NCBI GenBank assembly: GCA_036645575.1
Contig: JAVXNW010000047.1
Location: forward strand, 1 to 21,736
DNA: 21,736 nt
Origin: JAVXNW01 sp036645575
GTDB lineage: Bacteria; Bacillota; Clostridia; Christensenellales; Aristaeellaceae
Reading direction: 5' to 3'
Shown here: piece after piece, positions 1 to 7,382 of the stretch
How positions within the stretch are numbered: the first letter of the stretch is position 1
Layout: each line of letters starts with the position of its first letter
The notes under the pieces: generated by a model
What the model saw: the letters and a program-made list of their open reading frames with translations, nothing else
What the model was told of the DNA's origin: nothing
Database searches by the model: none
Position numbers and translations under genes: made by a program

Positions 1-78
1 TTACCGCACAGCTCGAGGGGGTGGTGTGGAGGGGGGCGAGTAGCCCCTCCTCCGCGTTCAATAACCCGCGTGAGCGTA

Positions 79-128
79 GCACGACGCCGCAGCGTCGTGC
101 GCAGCACGGCACCGCAGTGCCGTGCTGC
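79..128. repeat. Two back-to-back perfect hairpins with the same loop
   Basis: Two perfect inverted repeats abut with no spacer. The first pairs 79-86 with 93-100 and the second pairs 101-111 with 118-128. Both loops read CCGCAG (87-92 and 112-117), but the stems differ: ACGACG/CGTCGT in one, ACGGCA/TGCCGT in the other. This is seen directly. A further imperfect G/C hairpin lies just upstream (28-34 with 44-50). They may be REP-like elements or transcript-end structures. No downstream T-tract supports a terminator, and the neighbouring gene on the left is outside the window. Confidence 0.8.
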
Positions 129-168
129 TTTCATCCGAATAACAGACCCATTTTAGGCTTAAGTTGAC

Positions 169-210
169 GGCAGCGTCCCTAGCGGGGCGCTGCCAAATTC
201 GGCGTTTTTT
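169..210. terminator. Stem-loop beyond the aldolase gene, possible terminator
   Basis: An 11-bp stem (169-179 with 184-194, one G-T wobble, loop TAGC) is followed on the plus strand, after ten bases, by six Ts at 205-210. The distance between stem and T-tract is long for an intrinsic terminator. On the minus strand, where the aldolase operon would end, the stem is present but no T-tract follows. It could close the minus-strand operon weakly, or end a plus-strand gene lying to the left. Orientation is undecided. Confidence 0.4.
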
Positions 211-233
211 CCAAGCGGCGGCGTTGCCTGCGC

Positions 234-1190
234 TTACTTTTGCAGAAGGTGCACGCCGAAACCGGCGATGTCGTCCTTCAGGTAGATCGCCATCGTCTTT
301 CCGTTGTTAACCGACAGCGGCGCTTCTTCAAACGCAAAGCCTTTGCGCGCAAGGTGCCACTGCGCGCGCGCAAGGCTGTTGCAGGCAATGGCGATATGGC
401 CGTGCGCGCCGCGGCCGTTGCCCTTCATAAGCTCGATCATGCCGCCCAGCATGTTGGATTTTTCGACCGACACGACCGGCCAGCCGAGCAGCGCTTGCAA
501 TTTCTTCGTCTCGCGCGCCGCCTGCTCGGCGTCCTCGCAGTTGACGCCCACGTGCGCGATCTCAAGGCCCAAGATGAGCTGCACCGCGCGCTTGGTGAGC
601 TCGGTAATGGTCGCCCAGTCCTTTTGCTTGATCGCGTCGCCCGGCACCATCCAGCTTCCGCCGACCGCCTTGACCTTGTCAAACGCCAGATAGTCCAGCA
701 CGTTTTTTTCATTCACGCCGCCGGTCGGCACAAAATAGATCTGCCCGTAGGGCGCGCTCATCGCCTTGATCAATTTTACGCCGCCCAGCGCCTCCGCCGG
801 GAAGAACTTGACGGTATTGAGCCCCATCGACAGCGCGCATTCGATGTCCGTGGGATTGGCGCAGCCGGGCAGGATCGCAATGCCCGCGTCCACGCAGTAG
901 CGCACCACTTCGGGATTAAAGCCGGGCGACACGATGTAGCTCGCGCCTGCCTGAACCGCCTTTTTCACTTGCTCGACAGACAATACCGTGCCGGCGCCCA
1001 GCATGACCTCGGGAAGCGCCTCGTGTACGTTCTTGATCGCCTGCTCGGCGGCGGCGGTTCGAAAGGTGATCTCCGCCACCGGCAGTCCACCCTCTAGCAG
1101 CGCGCGGCACAGCGGCACCGCATCCTGGGCGTCCTCCACCTTAATCACGGGCACCAGCCCCGCGAGCGACAGCTTGTCAAACATATCCAT
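234..1190 (-). CDS. eda: KDPG/KHG aldolase fused to a C-terminal VOC (glyoxalase-like) domain
   Basis: Residues 1 to about 205 form a class I KDPG/KHG aldolase (TIM barrel), which cleaves 2-keto-3-deoxy-6-phosphogluconate to pyruvate and glyceraldehyde-3-phosphate and can cleave 4-hydroxy-2-oxoglutarate. Seen motifs are EITFRT with catalytic Glu40 and Arg44, the Schiff-base lysine in VKFFPAE (Lys128), and the phosphate-binding PTGGV (155-159) and GGSW (177-180). Residues about 207-318 resemble a VOC fold (LEIAHVGVN, GHIAIAC, GFGVHLLQK), making the protein 318 aa against roughly 210 for plain Eda. The start is the ATG at 1190, 11 bases after GGAGG; an in-frame ATG at 1214 precedes that ribosome site and is unlikely. 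It is the last gene of the minus-strand run, 41 bases after the cytoplasmic cyclophilin. The VOC domain's role is unknown. Confidence 0.9.
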   Translation of the reverse strand: MDMFDKLSLAGLVPVIKVEDAQDAVPLCRALLEGGLPVAEITFRTAAAEQAIKNVHEALPEVMLGAGTVLSVEQVKKAVQAGASYIVSPGFNPEVVRYCVDAGIAILPGCANPTDIECALSMGLNTVKFFPAEALGGVKLIKAMSAPYGQIYFVPTGGVNEKNVLDYLAFDKVKAVGGSWMVPGDAIKQKDWATITELTKRAVQLILGLEIAHVGVNCEDAEQAARETKKLQALLGWPVVSVEKSNMLGGMIELMKGNGRGAHGHIAIACNSLARAQWHLARKGFAFEEAPLSVNNGKTMAIYLKDDIAGFGVHLLQK

Positions 1191-1231
1191 TGGCTCTATG
1201 TCCTCCCACTTCATCGTCTCCGCGCAATGAT

Positions 1232-1753
1232 CTAAGCTTTCTCCACCTGATAGACCTGGCCAAAGGTATCCACCGTCACCTTTTTGAGCTTCTGCTGCTT
1301 GACCGGGCAGTCCTGCCGTCCGGTCGGCGCGCTCGCAATGCGATCGACCGCCTCCATGCCTTGCGTGACGCGGCCAAAGGCGGCGTACTGCCCATCCAGA
1401 TGGGGCGCGTCCGCGTGCATCACGAAGAACTGGCTGCCCGCCGAATTGGGGCTCATCGAGCGCGCCATGGACAAGACGCCGCGCTCGTGCTTGATCGCGT
1501 TGGCAAACCCATTTCCGCGAAACTCGCCCTTGATGCCATAGCCGGGCCCGCCCATGCCGGTACCGGTCGGGTCGCCGCCCTGAATCATGAAGCCCGGGAT
1601 CACCCGGTGAAAGATCAGTCCATCGTAAAAGCCCTTTTGAATGAGCGTCACAAAGTTGGCCACCGTGTTGGGGGCCGCCGCGGGATACAATTCTGCCTTG
1701 AAGACATCGCCGTTTTCCATCTCAAAGGTGACCACTGGATCTGCCATAATCAT
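1232..1753 (-). CDS. Cyclophilin-type peptidyl-prolyl cis-trans isomerase, cytoplasmic
   Basis: A single cyclophilin domain of 173 aa that catalyses cis-trans isomerisation of peptidyl-proline bonds and assists protein folding. The family signature FHRVIPGFMIQGGD is present with the catalytic arginine at position 50, followed by the glycine-rich TGTGMGGPG loop, PNSAGSQFFVMH and LDGQYAAFG. There is no signal peptide, so the protein should be cytosolic. AAGGAG lies four bases before the ATG at 1753 and ten before a second in-frame ATG at 1747, so either could be the start. It follows the lipoprotein cyclophilin by 33 bases and is clearly its paralogue, which suggests tandem duplication and retargeting. 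The exact symbol (ppiA or ppiB) cannot be assigned. Confidence 0.93.
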   Translation of the reverse strand: MIMADPVVTFEMENGDVFKAELYPAAAPNTVANFVTLIQKGFYDGLIFHRVIPGFMIQGGDPTGTGMGGPGYGIKGEFRGNGFANAIKHERGVLSMARSMSPNSAGSQFFVMHADAPHLDGQYAAFGRVTQGMEAVDRIASAPTGRQDCPVKQQKLKKVTVDTFGQVYQVEKA

Positions 1754-1786
1754 ATTTCTCCTTCGGAAATCGCCGCTTAACGGGCG

Positions 1787-2407
1787 CTAATCCTCTGCCT
1801 CATATTTGACCACCGTGTACTGATAGCCCTTGGTATCCACCGTGACCTTCTTGATCTTGCGCTCGAGCATGGGCTTGTCCATCGCGTCGGTCGGGGTATT
1901 CGCAATGACGTCCAGCGCCTCGTAGCTCGCGTCGCCGATCAGCTTTCCAAACGCGGCGTACTGCCCGTCCAGATAGGTGCCGTCCCCGTGCATGATGAAG
2001 AACTGGCTGCCCGCCGAGTTCGGGTCGCCGGTGCGCCCCATGGACAGAACGCCCCGCACGTGTTTCAGGTCGTTCTCAATGCCGTTTTCTTTAAACTCGC
2101 CCTTGATCGTATAGTCCGGCCCGCCCATGCCGGTTCCGGTCGGGTCGCCGCCCTGAATCATGAAGCCCGGAATCACGCGGTGAAAGATGATCCCCTGATC
2201 GTAAAAGCCCTGCTCGATCAGGTTGACAAAGTTCGCCACCGTATTGGGCGCAATCGCAGGGTACAACTCCGCCTGCATGACGGAGCCGTCCTCCATCTCG
2301 ATCGTCACAATGGGCTTGGGTGTCTCAACTTCCGGGGTCTCCTGCTTGGCGCATCCGCCCAGCACGCCAAGCGCCAGCACCAGTCCCACAATCAACCACT
2401 TTTTCAT
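1787..2407 (-). CDS. Cyclophilin-type peptidyl-prolyl isomerase, lipoprotein
   Basis: A 206-aa protein with a type II signal peptide: Lys-Lys, a hydrophobic stretch, then the lipobox LGGC with the lipidated Cys at residue 19. A short acidic/proline linker leads into a complete cyclophilin domain from about residue 31 (FHRVIPGFMIQGGD with Arg77, PNSAGSQFFIMH, LDGQYAAFG). It probably folds proteins on the outer face of the membrane, a role fitting its co-transcription with secD and secF. The start at 2407 is fixed by the lipoprotein signal and by GAGGA just upstream; its ATG overlaps the hemZ stop as ATGA (2404-2407), implying translational coupling. An open frame extends further upstream, but only inside hemZ in another frame. 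Confidence 0.92.
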   Translation of the reverse strand: MKKWLIVGLVLALGVLGGCAKQETPEVETPKPIVTIEMEDGSVMQAELYPAIAPNTVANFVNLIEQGFYDQGIIFHRVIPGFMIQGGDPTGTGMGGPDYTIKGEFKENGIENDLKHVRGVLSMGRTGDPNSAGSQFFIMHGDGTYLDGQYAAFGKLIGDASYEALDVIANTPTDAMDKPMLERKIKKVTVDTKGYQYTVVKYEAED

Positions 2408-3864
2408 TTTTCCTCGTCCTCCCGAATTAATAGCGCGCGCTTGCGCGCCAGCATCTCGTCCACGCGCTCGATATACGCCTCGATGTTCTTGACATTGGCC
2501 GCGCGCTCGATGCGCCTTTCCGCCGGAAACAGCCACTTGGTGATCGCGCCCGCGCCAAGCGCCAACACCTTTGCCGTCTCCTCCATGTTGCCGATGTTGT
2601 AAAGGCACGCGCGCCCCGGTTTTGCGTACCCCACGTTTTCCAGGTTCCCCGCCATGTACTTCTGCCGATAGAGGTAGTAGGGATTGTACCCCGCCGCCAT
2701 CAGGTACCCGCGCGCAAGGTCGACCATCTGCTGCGCCTGCTCGGTGTCCGGCTGGCGATAGCCCAACTCGTGCAGCTTGCTCGAGCGCTTGATCGCGAGC
2801 GAATGCACCGTGACGCTCTCGGGCGCGAGCCTGACCGCTTCGGAAAGCGTCCTTTCAAAGTCGCCCATCGTCTCGCCCGGAAGCGCCGCGATCAGGTCCA
2901 TGTTGATGTCCGCAAAGCCCATCTCCCGCGCGAGCGCATAGGCGCGGCGCGTGTCTTCCGACGTGTGCGCGCGCCCGATCACCTTGAGCGTCTCATCCGA
3001 AAACGTCTGCGGGTTTACGCTGATCCGGCCGACGCCGCGCGCGCAAAGCGCCGCCAGCTTCTCCCGGTCGATCGTGTCCGGACGCCCCGCCTCGACCGTC
3101 CACTCAACCGCGCCGGGAAAGCGCGCCATCGCCCGGTCGAGCACCCTGCCCAGCTGATCCGCCGAAAGCGACGTGGGGGTTCCGCCGCCCATGTAGGCGG
3201 CGCGCACGCGCAGCCCCATCCGCTTAGTCATTTCGGCGCACCCGTCGATCTCGCGCATCAGCGCCGCGATATACGGCTCGGTCAGCCGCCCGTCGCCCAG
3301 CGTGCCCGACGAAAACGAGCAGTACGCGCAGCGCGTCACGCAAAACGGAATGCCGATGTACAGGTCAAACTGCGCTTTTTCCGGATAAATCAGCCCGCGC
3401 TGCATTGAGAGGATCTGGCTGAGCAGGCGCGTGCGGTCTTCTGACACAAAAAAGTCTTCCTCCAGCCACTTCTCGGCCTCGCGCTGGCTCATTCCGGCCT
3501 CGTATGCCTCGTACAGGAGCCGCGTTGGGCGTATGCCGGTCAGCGATCCCCACGGCGGCTGCTTCCCGGTCACTTCGCGCATCAGCAAAAAACAGCCGGT
3601 CTTGACCGCGCGCTTGACGTGGCGCTTTGCCAGCAGGTCGCCGTAGCGCCCCACCCGCCCATGCGCCGCGACCGCGCAATGGGTCTGCGTCACGCCGTCC
3701 ATCGACCACTTCTCGATCAATTGCCCGGAAACCTCCGCGTGCTCGTGCACCATGAGCACATCGCCCTCGGTTTCGGAAATCTGCGCCTCGGGCCAGAACA
3801 GCCGAATGACCTCGCAAATATCGATAAACAGAAAGGGCGTCGCCGTCTGAAGCTTGATGGTCAA
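2404..3864 (-). CDS. hemZ: HemZ-family radical SAM protein (coproporphyrinogen dehydrogenase-like)
   Basis: A 486-aa radical SAM enzyme. The iron-sulphur cluster motif CVTRCAYC (Cys175, Cys179, Cys182) is followed by GGGTPTSL. The N-terminal third carries the HemZ hallmark WGSLTGIRPTRLLYE (about 105-119), which separates it from HemN and HemW. B. subtilis HemZ is about 500 aa, so the length fits. The family is named for oxygen-independent coproporphyrinogen oxidation, but in strict anaerobes without a full haem pathway the substrate is uncertain. The start is read as TTG at 3864: GGAGG lies six bases upstream, and this TTG overlaps the stop of the preceding hydrolase as TTGA. Longer readings would run through that gene. 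The lipoprotein cyclophilin follows with an ATGA overlap. Confidence 0.9.
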   Translation of the reverse strand: MTIKLQTATPFLFIDICEVIRLFWPEAQISETEGDVLMVHEHAEVSGQLIEKWSMDGVTQTHCAVAAHGRVGRYGDLLAKRHVKRAVKTGCFLLMREVTGKQPPWGSLTGIRPTRLLYEAYEAGMSQREAEKWLEEDFFVSEDRTRLLSQILSMQRGLIYPEKAQFDLYIGIPFCVTRCAYCSFSSGTLGDGRLTEPYIAALMREIDGCAEMTKRMGLRVRAAYMGGGTPTSLSADQLGRVLDRAMARFPGAVEWTVEAGRPDTIDREKLAALCARGVGRISVNPQTFSDETLKVIGRAHTSEDTRRAYALAREMGFADINMDLIAALPGETMGDFERTLSEAVRLAPESVTVHSLAIKRSSKLHELGYRQPDTEQAQQMVDLARGYLMAAGYNPYYLYRQKYMAGNLENVGYAKPGRACLYNIGNMEETAKVLALGAGAITKWLFPAERRIERAANVKNIEAYIERVDEMLARKRALLIREDEEK

Positions 3865-4490
3865 AACAGGCCTCCCCTGGCCGCGCCAATCGTCGCAAGC
3901 GGGCCGTGTCCCGGGTAGATCGTCACGTCGTCTTCCAGCGCCAGCAGCTTTTTCAGCGACCGCACCATATCGTGCTCGCTTCCGCCCGGCAAATCCATGC
4001 GCCCATAGCCCCGTGCAAACAGCGTATCTCCGGTAAAGAGCGCCTTCTCTTCCTCGCAGTACAGGCATATCCCGCCCGGCGTGTGTCCGGGCGTTTCAAG
4101 TACCCGCAAGTCGTACCCGCACAGCGTGATTACGCCTTCTCTTCCCGGCACGCCGATCAGTTCATCCGCCTCCATGGGCGCAAACGCGGCGCGCGACACC
4201 TGCTCGTCGTAGCAATTGAGCAACTGGTCGGCCAGATACGGCGCGTCGCCCGCGCCGATATAGACCTTTGCGCCGGTCTTTTCGCGAATCCCCTTCGCCG
4301 CCAGTATGTGGTCGAAATGGCCGTGCGTCAACACGATCGCCTGAAGGCGCGCGCCGCTTGCGTCGATCGCGGATAGTAGCCCCGCCAGGTCGTCGCCCGC
4401 GTCGATCAAAAAGGCGCTCTGGCCATCCTTTGCGAAGATCAAATAGGCGTTGGATTCGTACAGTCCGCACACAAGGCGCTTACAATTCAC
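3861..4490 (-). CDS. MBL-fold metallohydrolase, glyoxalase II-like
   Basis: A 209-aa metallo-beta-lactamase-fold hydrolase. The metal ligands are visible: THGHFDH (His56, His58, Asp60, His61), PGHTPG (His136), FTGDTLF (Asp155) and YPGHGP (His195). Hydroxyacylglutathione hydrolases share this set, and homologues are often found between dtd and hemZ in Clostridia, but the physiological substrate is not established, so a glyoxalase II label would overreach. The start is GTG at 4490, nine bases after GGGG and three bases after the dtd stop. The 3' end overlaps the TTG start of hemZ by four bases. There is no signal peptide, so it is predicted cytosolic. Confidence 0.9.
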   Translation of the reverse strand: MNCKRLVCGLYESNAYLIFAKDGQSAFLIDAGDDLAGLLSAIDASGARLQAIVLTHGHFDHILAAKGIREKTGAKVYIGAGDAPYLADQLLNCYDEQVSRAAFAPMEADELIGVPGREGVITLCGYDLRVLETPGHTPGGICLYCEEEKALFTGDTLFARGYGRMDLPGGSEHDMVRSLKKLLALEDDVTIYPGHGPLATIGAARGGLF

Positions 4491-4493
4491 TTC

Positions 4494-4943
4494 TCAAAAC
4501 CCCTTCCTGCTGTCGAGCAGCAGCGTCACCGGCCCGTCGTTTACCAGGCTCACTTCCATATGCGTGCGAAAGCGCCCGGTCGCAACCGGAATGCCCCTTT
4601 GCGCAAGCGCCTGCGCCATCTCCTCCAGCATCGGCGCCGCATCCTCGGGACGCGCCGCGCGCGAAAAGCTGGGCCTTCGCCCGTGCCGCGCGTCGCCCAA
4701 GAGCGTAAATTGGCTGACCAGCAAAATGCTTCCGCCCACGTCCGCGACCGACAGGTTCATCTTGCCCGCCTCGTCCTCGAACACGCGCAGCCCGCTCAGC
4801 TTGTCCTCGATGTACTGCCTGTCCTTGTCGCCATCGCCTTCCTCGGCCCCGACAAGCACCATAAAGCCCTTGCCGATCTCGCCCACCGTCTCCCCGGCGA
4901 CCACCACCTTGGCAAACGTCACCCGCTGCACCACCGCACGCAT
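4494..4943 (-). CDS. dtd: D-aminoacyl-tRNA deacylase
   Basis: Hydrolyses D-amino acids mis-attached to tRNA, which protects translation from D-residues. The 149-aa length is standard. It opens with MRAVVQRV, carries SQFTLLGDARHGRRPSF near residue 80, and ends with the cross-subunit GPVT motif in VNDGPVTLLLDS, all diagnostic for Dtd. The start at ATG 4943 is set by GAGGAG seven bases upstream and matches family starts; an in-frame codon at 4958 would add five residues ahead of the conserved N-terminus. It sits between rel and the MBL hydrolase, as in many Firmicutes. The 87-base gap from rel contains an 11-bp G/C hairpin, the largest break in this part of the operon. Confidence 0.95.
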   Translation of the reverse strand: MRAVVQRVTFAKVVVAGETVGEIGKGFMVLVGAEEGDGDKDRQYIEDKLSGLRVFEDEAGKMNLSVADVGGSILLVSQFTLLGDARHGRRPSFSRAARPEDAAPMLEEMAQALAQRGIPVATGRFRTHMEVSLVNDGPVTLLLDSRKGF

Positions 4944-4964
4944 CGCTTTTCTCCTCATCCGTAC

Positions 4965-5000
4965 CCCCGCGCGGGCTCCTTCGCATCGCCCCGCGCGGGG
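4965..5000. repeat. G/C hairpin in the rel-dtd gap
   Basis: Perfect 11-bp arms (4965-4975 and 4990-5000), each nearly self-palindromic (CCCCGCGCGGG), enclose a 14-base loop. No T-tract follows on the minus strand, so it is not a standard terminator. It could limit read-through, protect the upstream rel transcript's 3' end, or mark a processing site before the dtd ribosome site. Confidence 0.6.
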
Positions 5001-5030
5001 CCTTTAAAATCTCATCTCCGCAAGCCCCCG

Positions 5031-7382
5031 CTACGCGCTCACCCGGAAGACCTCGATAATGTCCGAACGCTTCTCCAGTTGCTTGATGATCTTTTCCAAT
5101 TGCTGCGTGTTTTTGCAGCCTAGCGTCACATTGATGATGGTGTTTCCGCTTCTGTCAATGCGCGCGGTCAGTGCGGTGATCGACATATCCATCTTGGCAA
5201 ATATCGCCGAGATGTCCGCCAGCAAGCCCACCCGGTCGTAAGCGACGATCTGAATATCCGCGTTGTAGGCCGCCTGCACATCCGATTCCCAGTTGACCCT
5301 GATCAGTCGCTCGGGCTGCGCGTCGAACTCCTTGCGGTTCACGCAGTCCGCCCGGTGCACCGACACGCCGCGCCCGCGCGTGACATAGCCGATGATCTCG
5401 TCGCCCGGCAGCGGCGTACAGCACTTGGCAAACCGAACCAGCATCCCCGGATCGCCCTCGACCACGATGCCGTGCGAGGAATGCCCTTGCTGCTTGCGCA
5501 TGGCTTGCTCGCGCGCGGCCTTGGCTTCCTCCGGCGAAAACGGCTTGACTTCGACCGGAACATCCAGCTTATTGGCCTTTCGGTAAGAATCGATCAGGCG
5601 ATTGAGCACTTGCCCTGTGGAAAGCCCGCCAAAGCCCACGGTGACGTATAGATCATCCAAAGACGAAAGCGTATAGCGCCGATAGACCGGTTCGAGGAAC
5701 TCGTTTTTATTGAGCTGCGGCCACTGAAAGCCCAGGCGCTTGGCCTCCTTTTCCAGCATGTCGCGCCCTTTTTGCAGGTTCTCGTCCTTGAACATGTGCT
5801 TAAACCACGCGCGGATCTTGCTGCGCGCCTCGCTGGTCTTGACGATGTTCAGCCAGTCGCGCGAGGGGCCGTGCGAGGAAGACGAGGTCATCACCTCGAC
5901 AAAGTCGCCCGATTGTAGCTCGGTGTCCAGCGGAACGATCCGCCCGTTGATCTTCGCGCCCACGCACTTGTGGCCAATGTCTGTGTGAATGCGGTACGCA
6001 AAGTCGAGCGGCGTCGCGCCCTTGCTGAGCGAGATCACGTCGCCGTGCGGCGTAAAGACAAACACCTCGTCGGTGAACAGATCCACCTTGAGCGCGTCCA
6101 TGAACTCGTTGGGGTCGCGCGTCTCGTTCTGCCAGTCGAGAATCTGCCTGAGCCAGTAGAGCTTGTTGTCCAGCTGATCGGCCGCGCGGCCTTCCTTATA
6201 GCGCCAGTGCGCCGCAATGCCGAACTCCGCCGTCCGGTGCATGTCCCACGTGCGGATCTGCACCTCAAAGGACAGCCCGCCCATGCCCACCACCGTCGTG
6301 TGCAGCGACTGGTACATGTTGGGCTTGGGGATCGAGATGTAGTCCTTGAAGCGGTTGGGCACCTGCGTCCACAGCGTATGCACGACGCCCAGCGCCGCGT
6401 AGCAGTCCGGGATCGTATCCACGATGATGCGCACCGCGATCAGGTCGTAAATCTGGTCAAATGTCTTGTGCTGCTGGCGCATCTTGCGGTAGATTGAATA
6501 GAAGTGCTTGGGACGCCCGTCGATCTCGGCCTTGATGCCCTGCTCGGCCAGCTTTTCCTTGAGCACGTCCACCACGTTTTGAATGCTCTTTTCGCGCTCC
6601 TCGCGCTTCATGCCCACCTTGTCGACCAAGTCGTAATAGCCTTCCGGGTCGATGTAGCGCAGCGCCAGATCCTCAAGCTCCCACTTGATCGCCGACATGC
6701 CCAGCCGATGCGCCAGCGGCGAATACACGTCGAGCGTCTCGCGCGCGATCGCCATCTGCCGCTCCGGCTTTTGAAACTTGAGCGTGCGCATGTTGTGCAG
6801 CCGGTCGGCCAATTTAATCAGCACCACGCGGATGTCCTTGGCCATGGCAAGGAACATCTTGCGCAGGCTCTCGGCCTGCTGCTCCTCGCGCGACGTCAGG
6901 TCAAGCCGCGAGAGCTTGGTCACGCCGTCCACGAGCTGCGCGACCTCGGCGCCAAACTCGCGCTCGATCTGCGCCTGATCGATCGTGTCGCAGTCCTCCA
7001 CGCAGTCGTGCAGCAGCCCCGCCGAGATGGTCGGCGCGTCCAGCATCATGTCGGCTAAGATGTCCGCCACGCGGTACGGGTGCGTAAAGTAGGGTCTGCC
7101 CGACTTGCGCTTCTGCCCGGCGTGCGCCTTGCTCGCGAAATTGTACGCCTTCTCCACCATCGACAGGTCGTCGTTGGGGTAGTACCTGCGCATCTTGGCG
7201 ATCAGCGCGTTCAACTGCGGGTCCTGCTCCTCCAGTTTCAGCGGATCGACCTGTTCCACTTGGGTGAGCGGCTCAAGCGCGGCGTCCAGCGCCAACGCAT
7301 TTTCCTTTATCGGTTCCCCCTCCGGCGCGATCACCGCGCCAGTCGCCCTTTTCCGGTCCTCGCCCTGCTCCATCTGTGTCAC
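5031..7382 (-). CDS. rel: Bifunctional (p)ppGpp synthetase/hydrolase, Rel
   Basis: The stringent-response enzyme that makes and degrades (p)ppGpp; 783 aa from the chosen start. In order: an unconserved N-terminal extension of about 50 residues; the HD hydrolase domain with YFTHPYRVADIL and HDCVED (125-130); the synthetase domain with RFKDYISIPKPNMYQSLHT near residue 343, whose RxKD signature is that of bifunctional Rel rather than RelA; a TGS domain (VFVFTPHGD); a zinc-finger-like region with CCTPLPGDE near 650; and a C-terminal ACT domain. Hydrolase and synthetase motifs both look intact. The start is GTG at 7382, nine bases after GGGGAGG, overlapping the recJ stop as GTGA. ATG codons at 7400 (ahead of the ribosome site) and 7373 fit less well. 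The usual apt gene is missing between recJ and rel. Confidence 0.97.
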   Translation of the reverse strand: MTQMEQGEDRKRATGAVIAPEGEPIKENALALDAALEPLTQVEQVDPLKLEEQDPQLNALIAKMRRYYPNDDLSMVEKAYNFASKAHAGQKRKSGRPYFTHPYRVADILADMMLDAPTISAGLLHDCVEDCDTIDQAQIEREFGAEVAQLVDGVTKLSRLDLTSREEQQAESLRKMFLAMAKDIRVVLIKLADRLHNMRTLKFQKPERQMAIARETLDVYSPLAHRLGMSAIKWELEDLALRYIDPEGYYDLVDKVGMKREEREKSIQNVVDVLKEKLAEQGIKAEIDGRPKHFYSIYRKMRQQHKTFDQIYDLIAVRIIVDTIPDCYAALGVVHTLWTQVPNRFKDYISIPKPNMYQSLHTTVVGMGGLSFEVQIRTWDMHRTAEFGIAAHWRYKEGRAADQLDNKLYWLRQILDWQNETRDPNEFMDALKVDLFTDEVFVFTPHGDVISLSKGATPLDFAYRIHTDIGHKCVGAKINGRIVPLDTELQSGDFVEVMTSSSSHGPSRDWLNIVKTSEARSKIRAWFKHMFKDENLQKGRDMLEKEAKRLGFQWPQLNKNEFLEPVYRRYTLSSLDDLYVTVGFGGLSTGQVLNRLIDSYRKANKLDVPVEVKPFSPEEAKAAREQAMRKQQGHSSHGIVVEGDPGMLVRFAKCCTPLPGDEIIGYVTRGRGVSVHRADCVNRKEFDAQPERLIRVNWESDVQAAYNADIQIVAYDRVGLLADISAIFAKMDMSITALTARIDRSGNTIINVTLGCKNTQQLEKIIKQLEKRSDIIEVFRVSA

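Noticed and set aside
1..133. Open frame on the minus strand from an ATG at 133 through the hairpins toward the left edge
   Set aside because: Its sequence is dictated by the inverted repeats, it has no Shine-Dalgarno site and the translation is Arg/Pro-rich without any recognisable motif.
1191..1214. Upstream ATG at 1214 as the aldolase start
   Set aside because: The GGAGG ribosome site lies inside this extension, so the start at 1190 with normal spacing is preferred.
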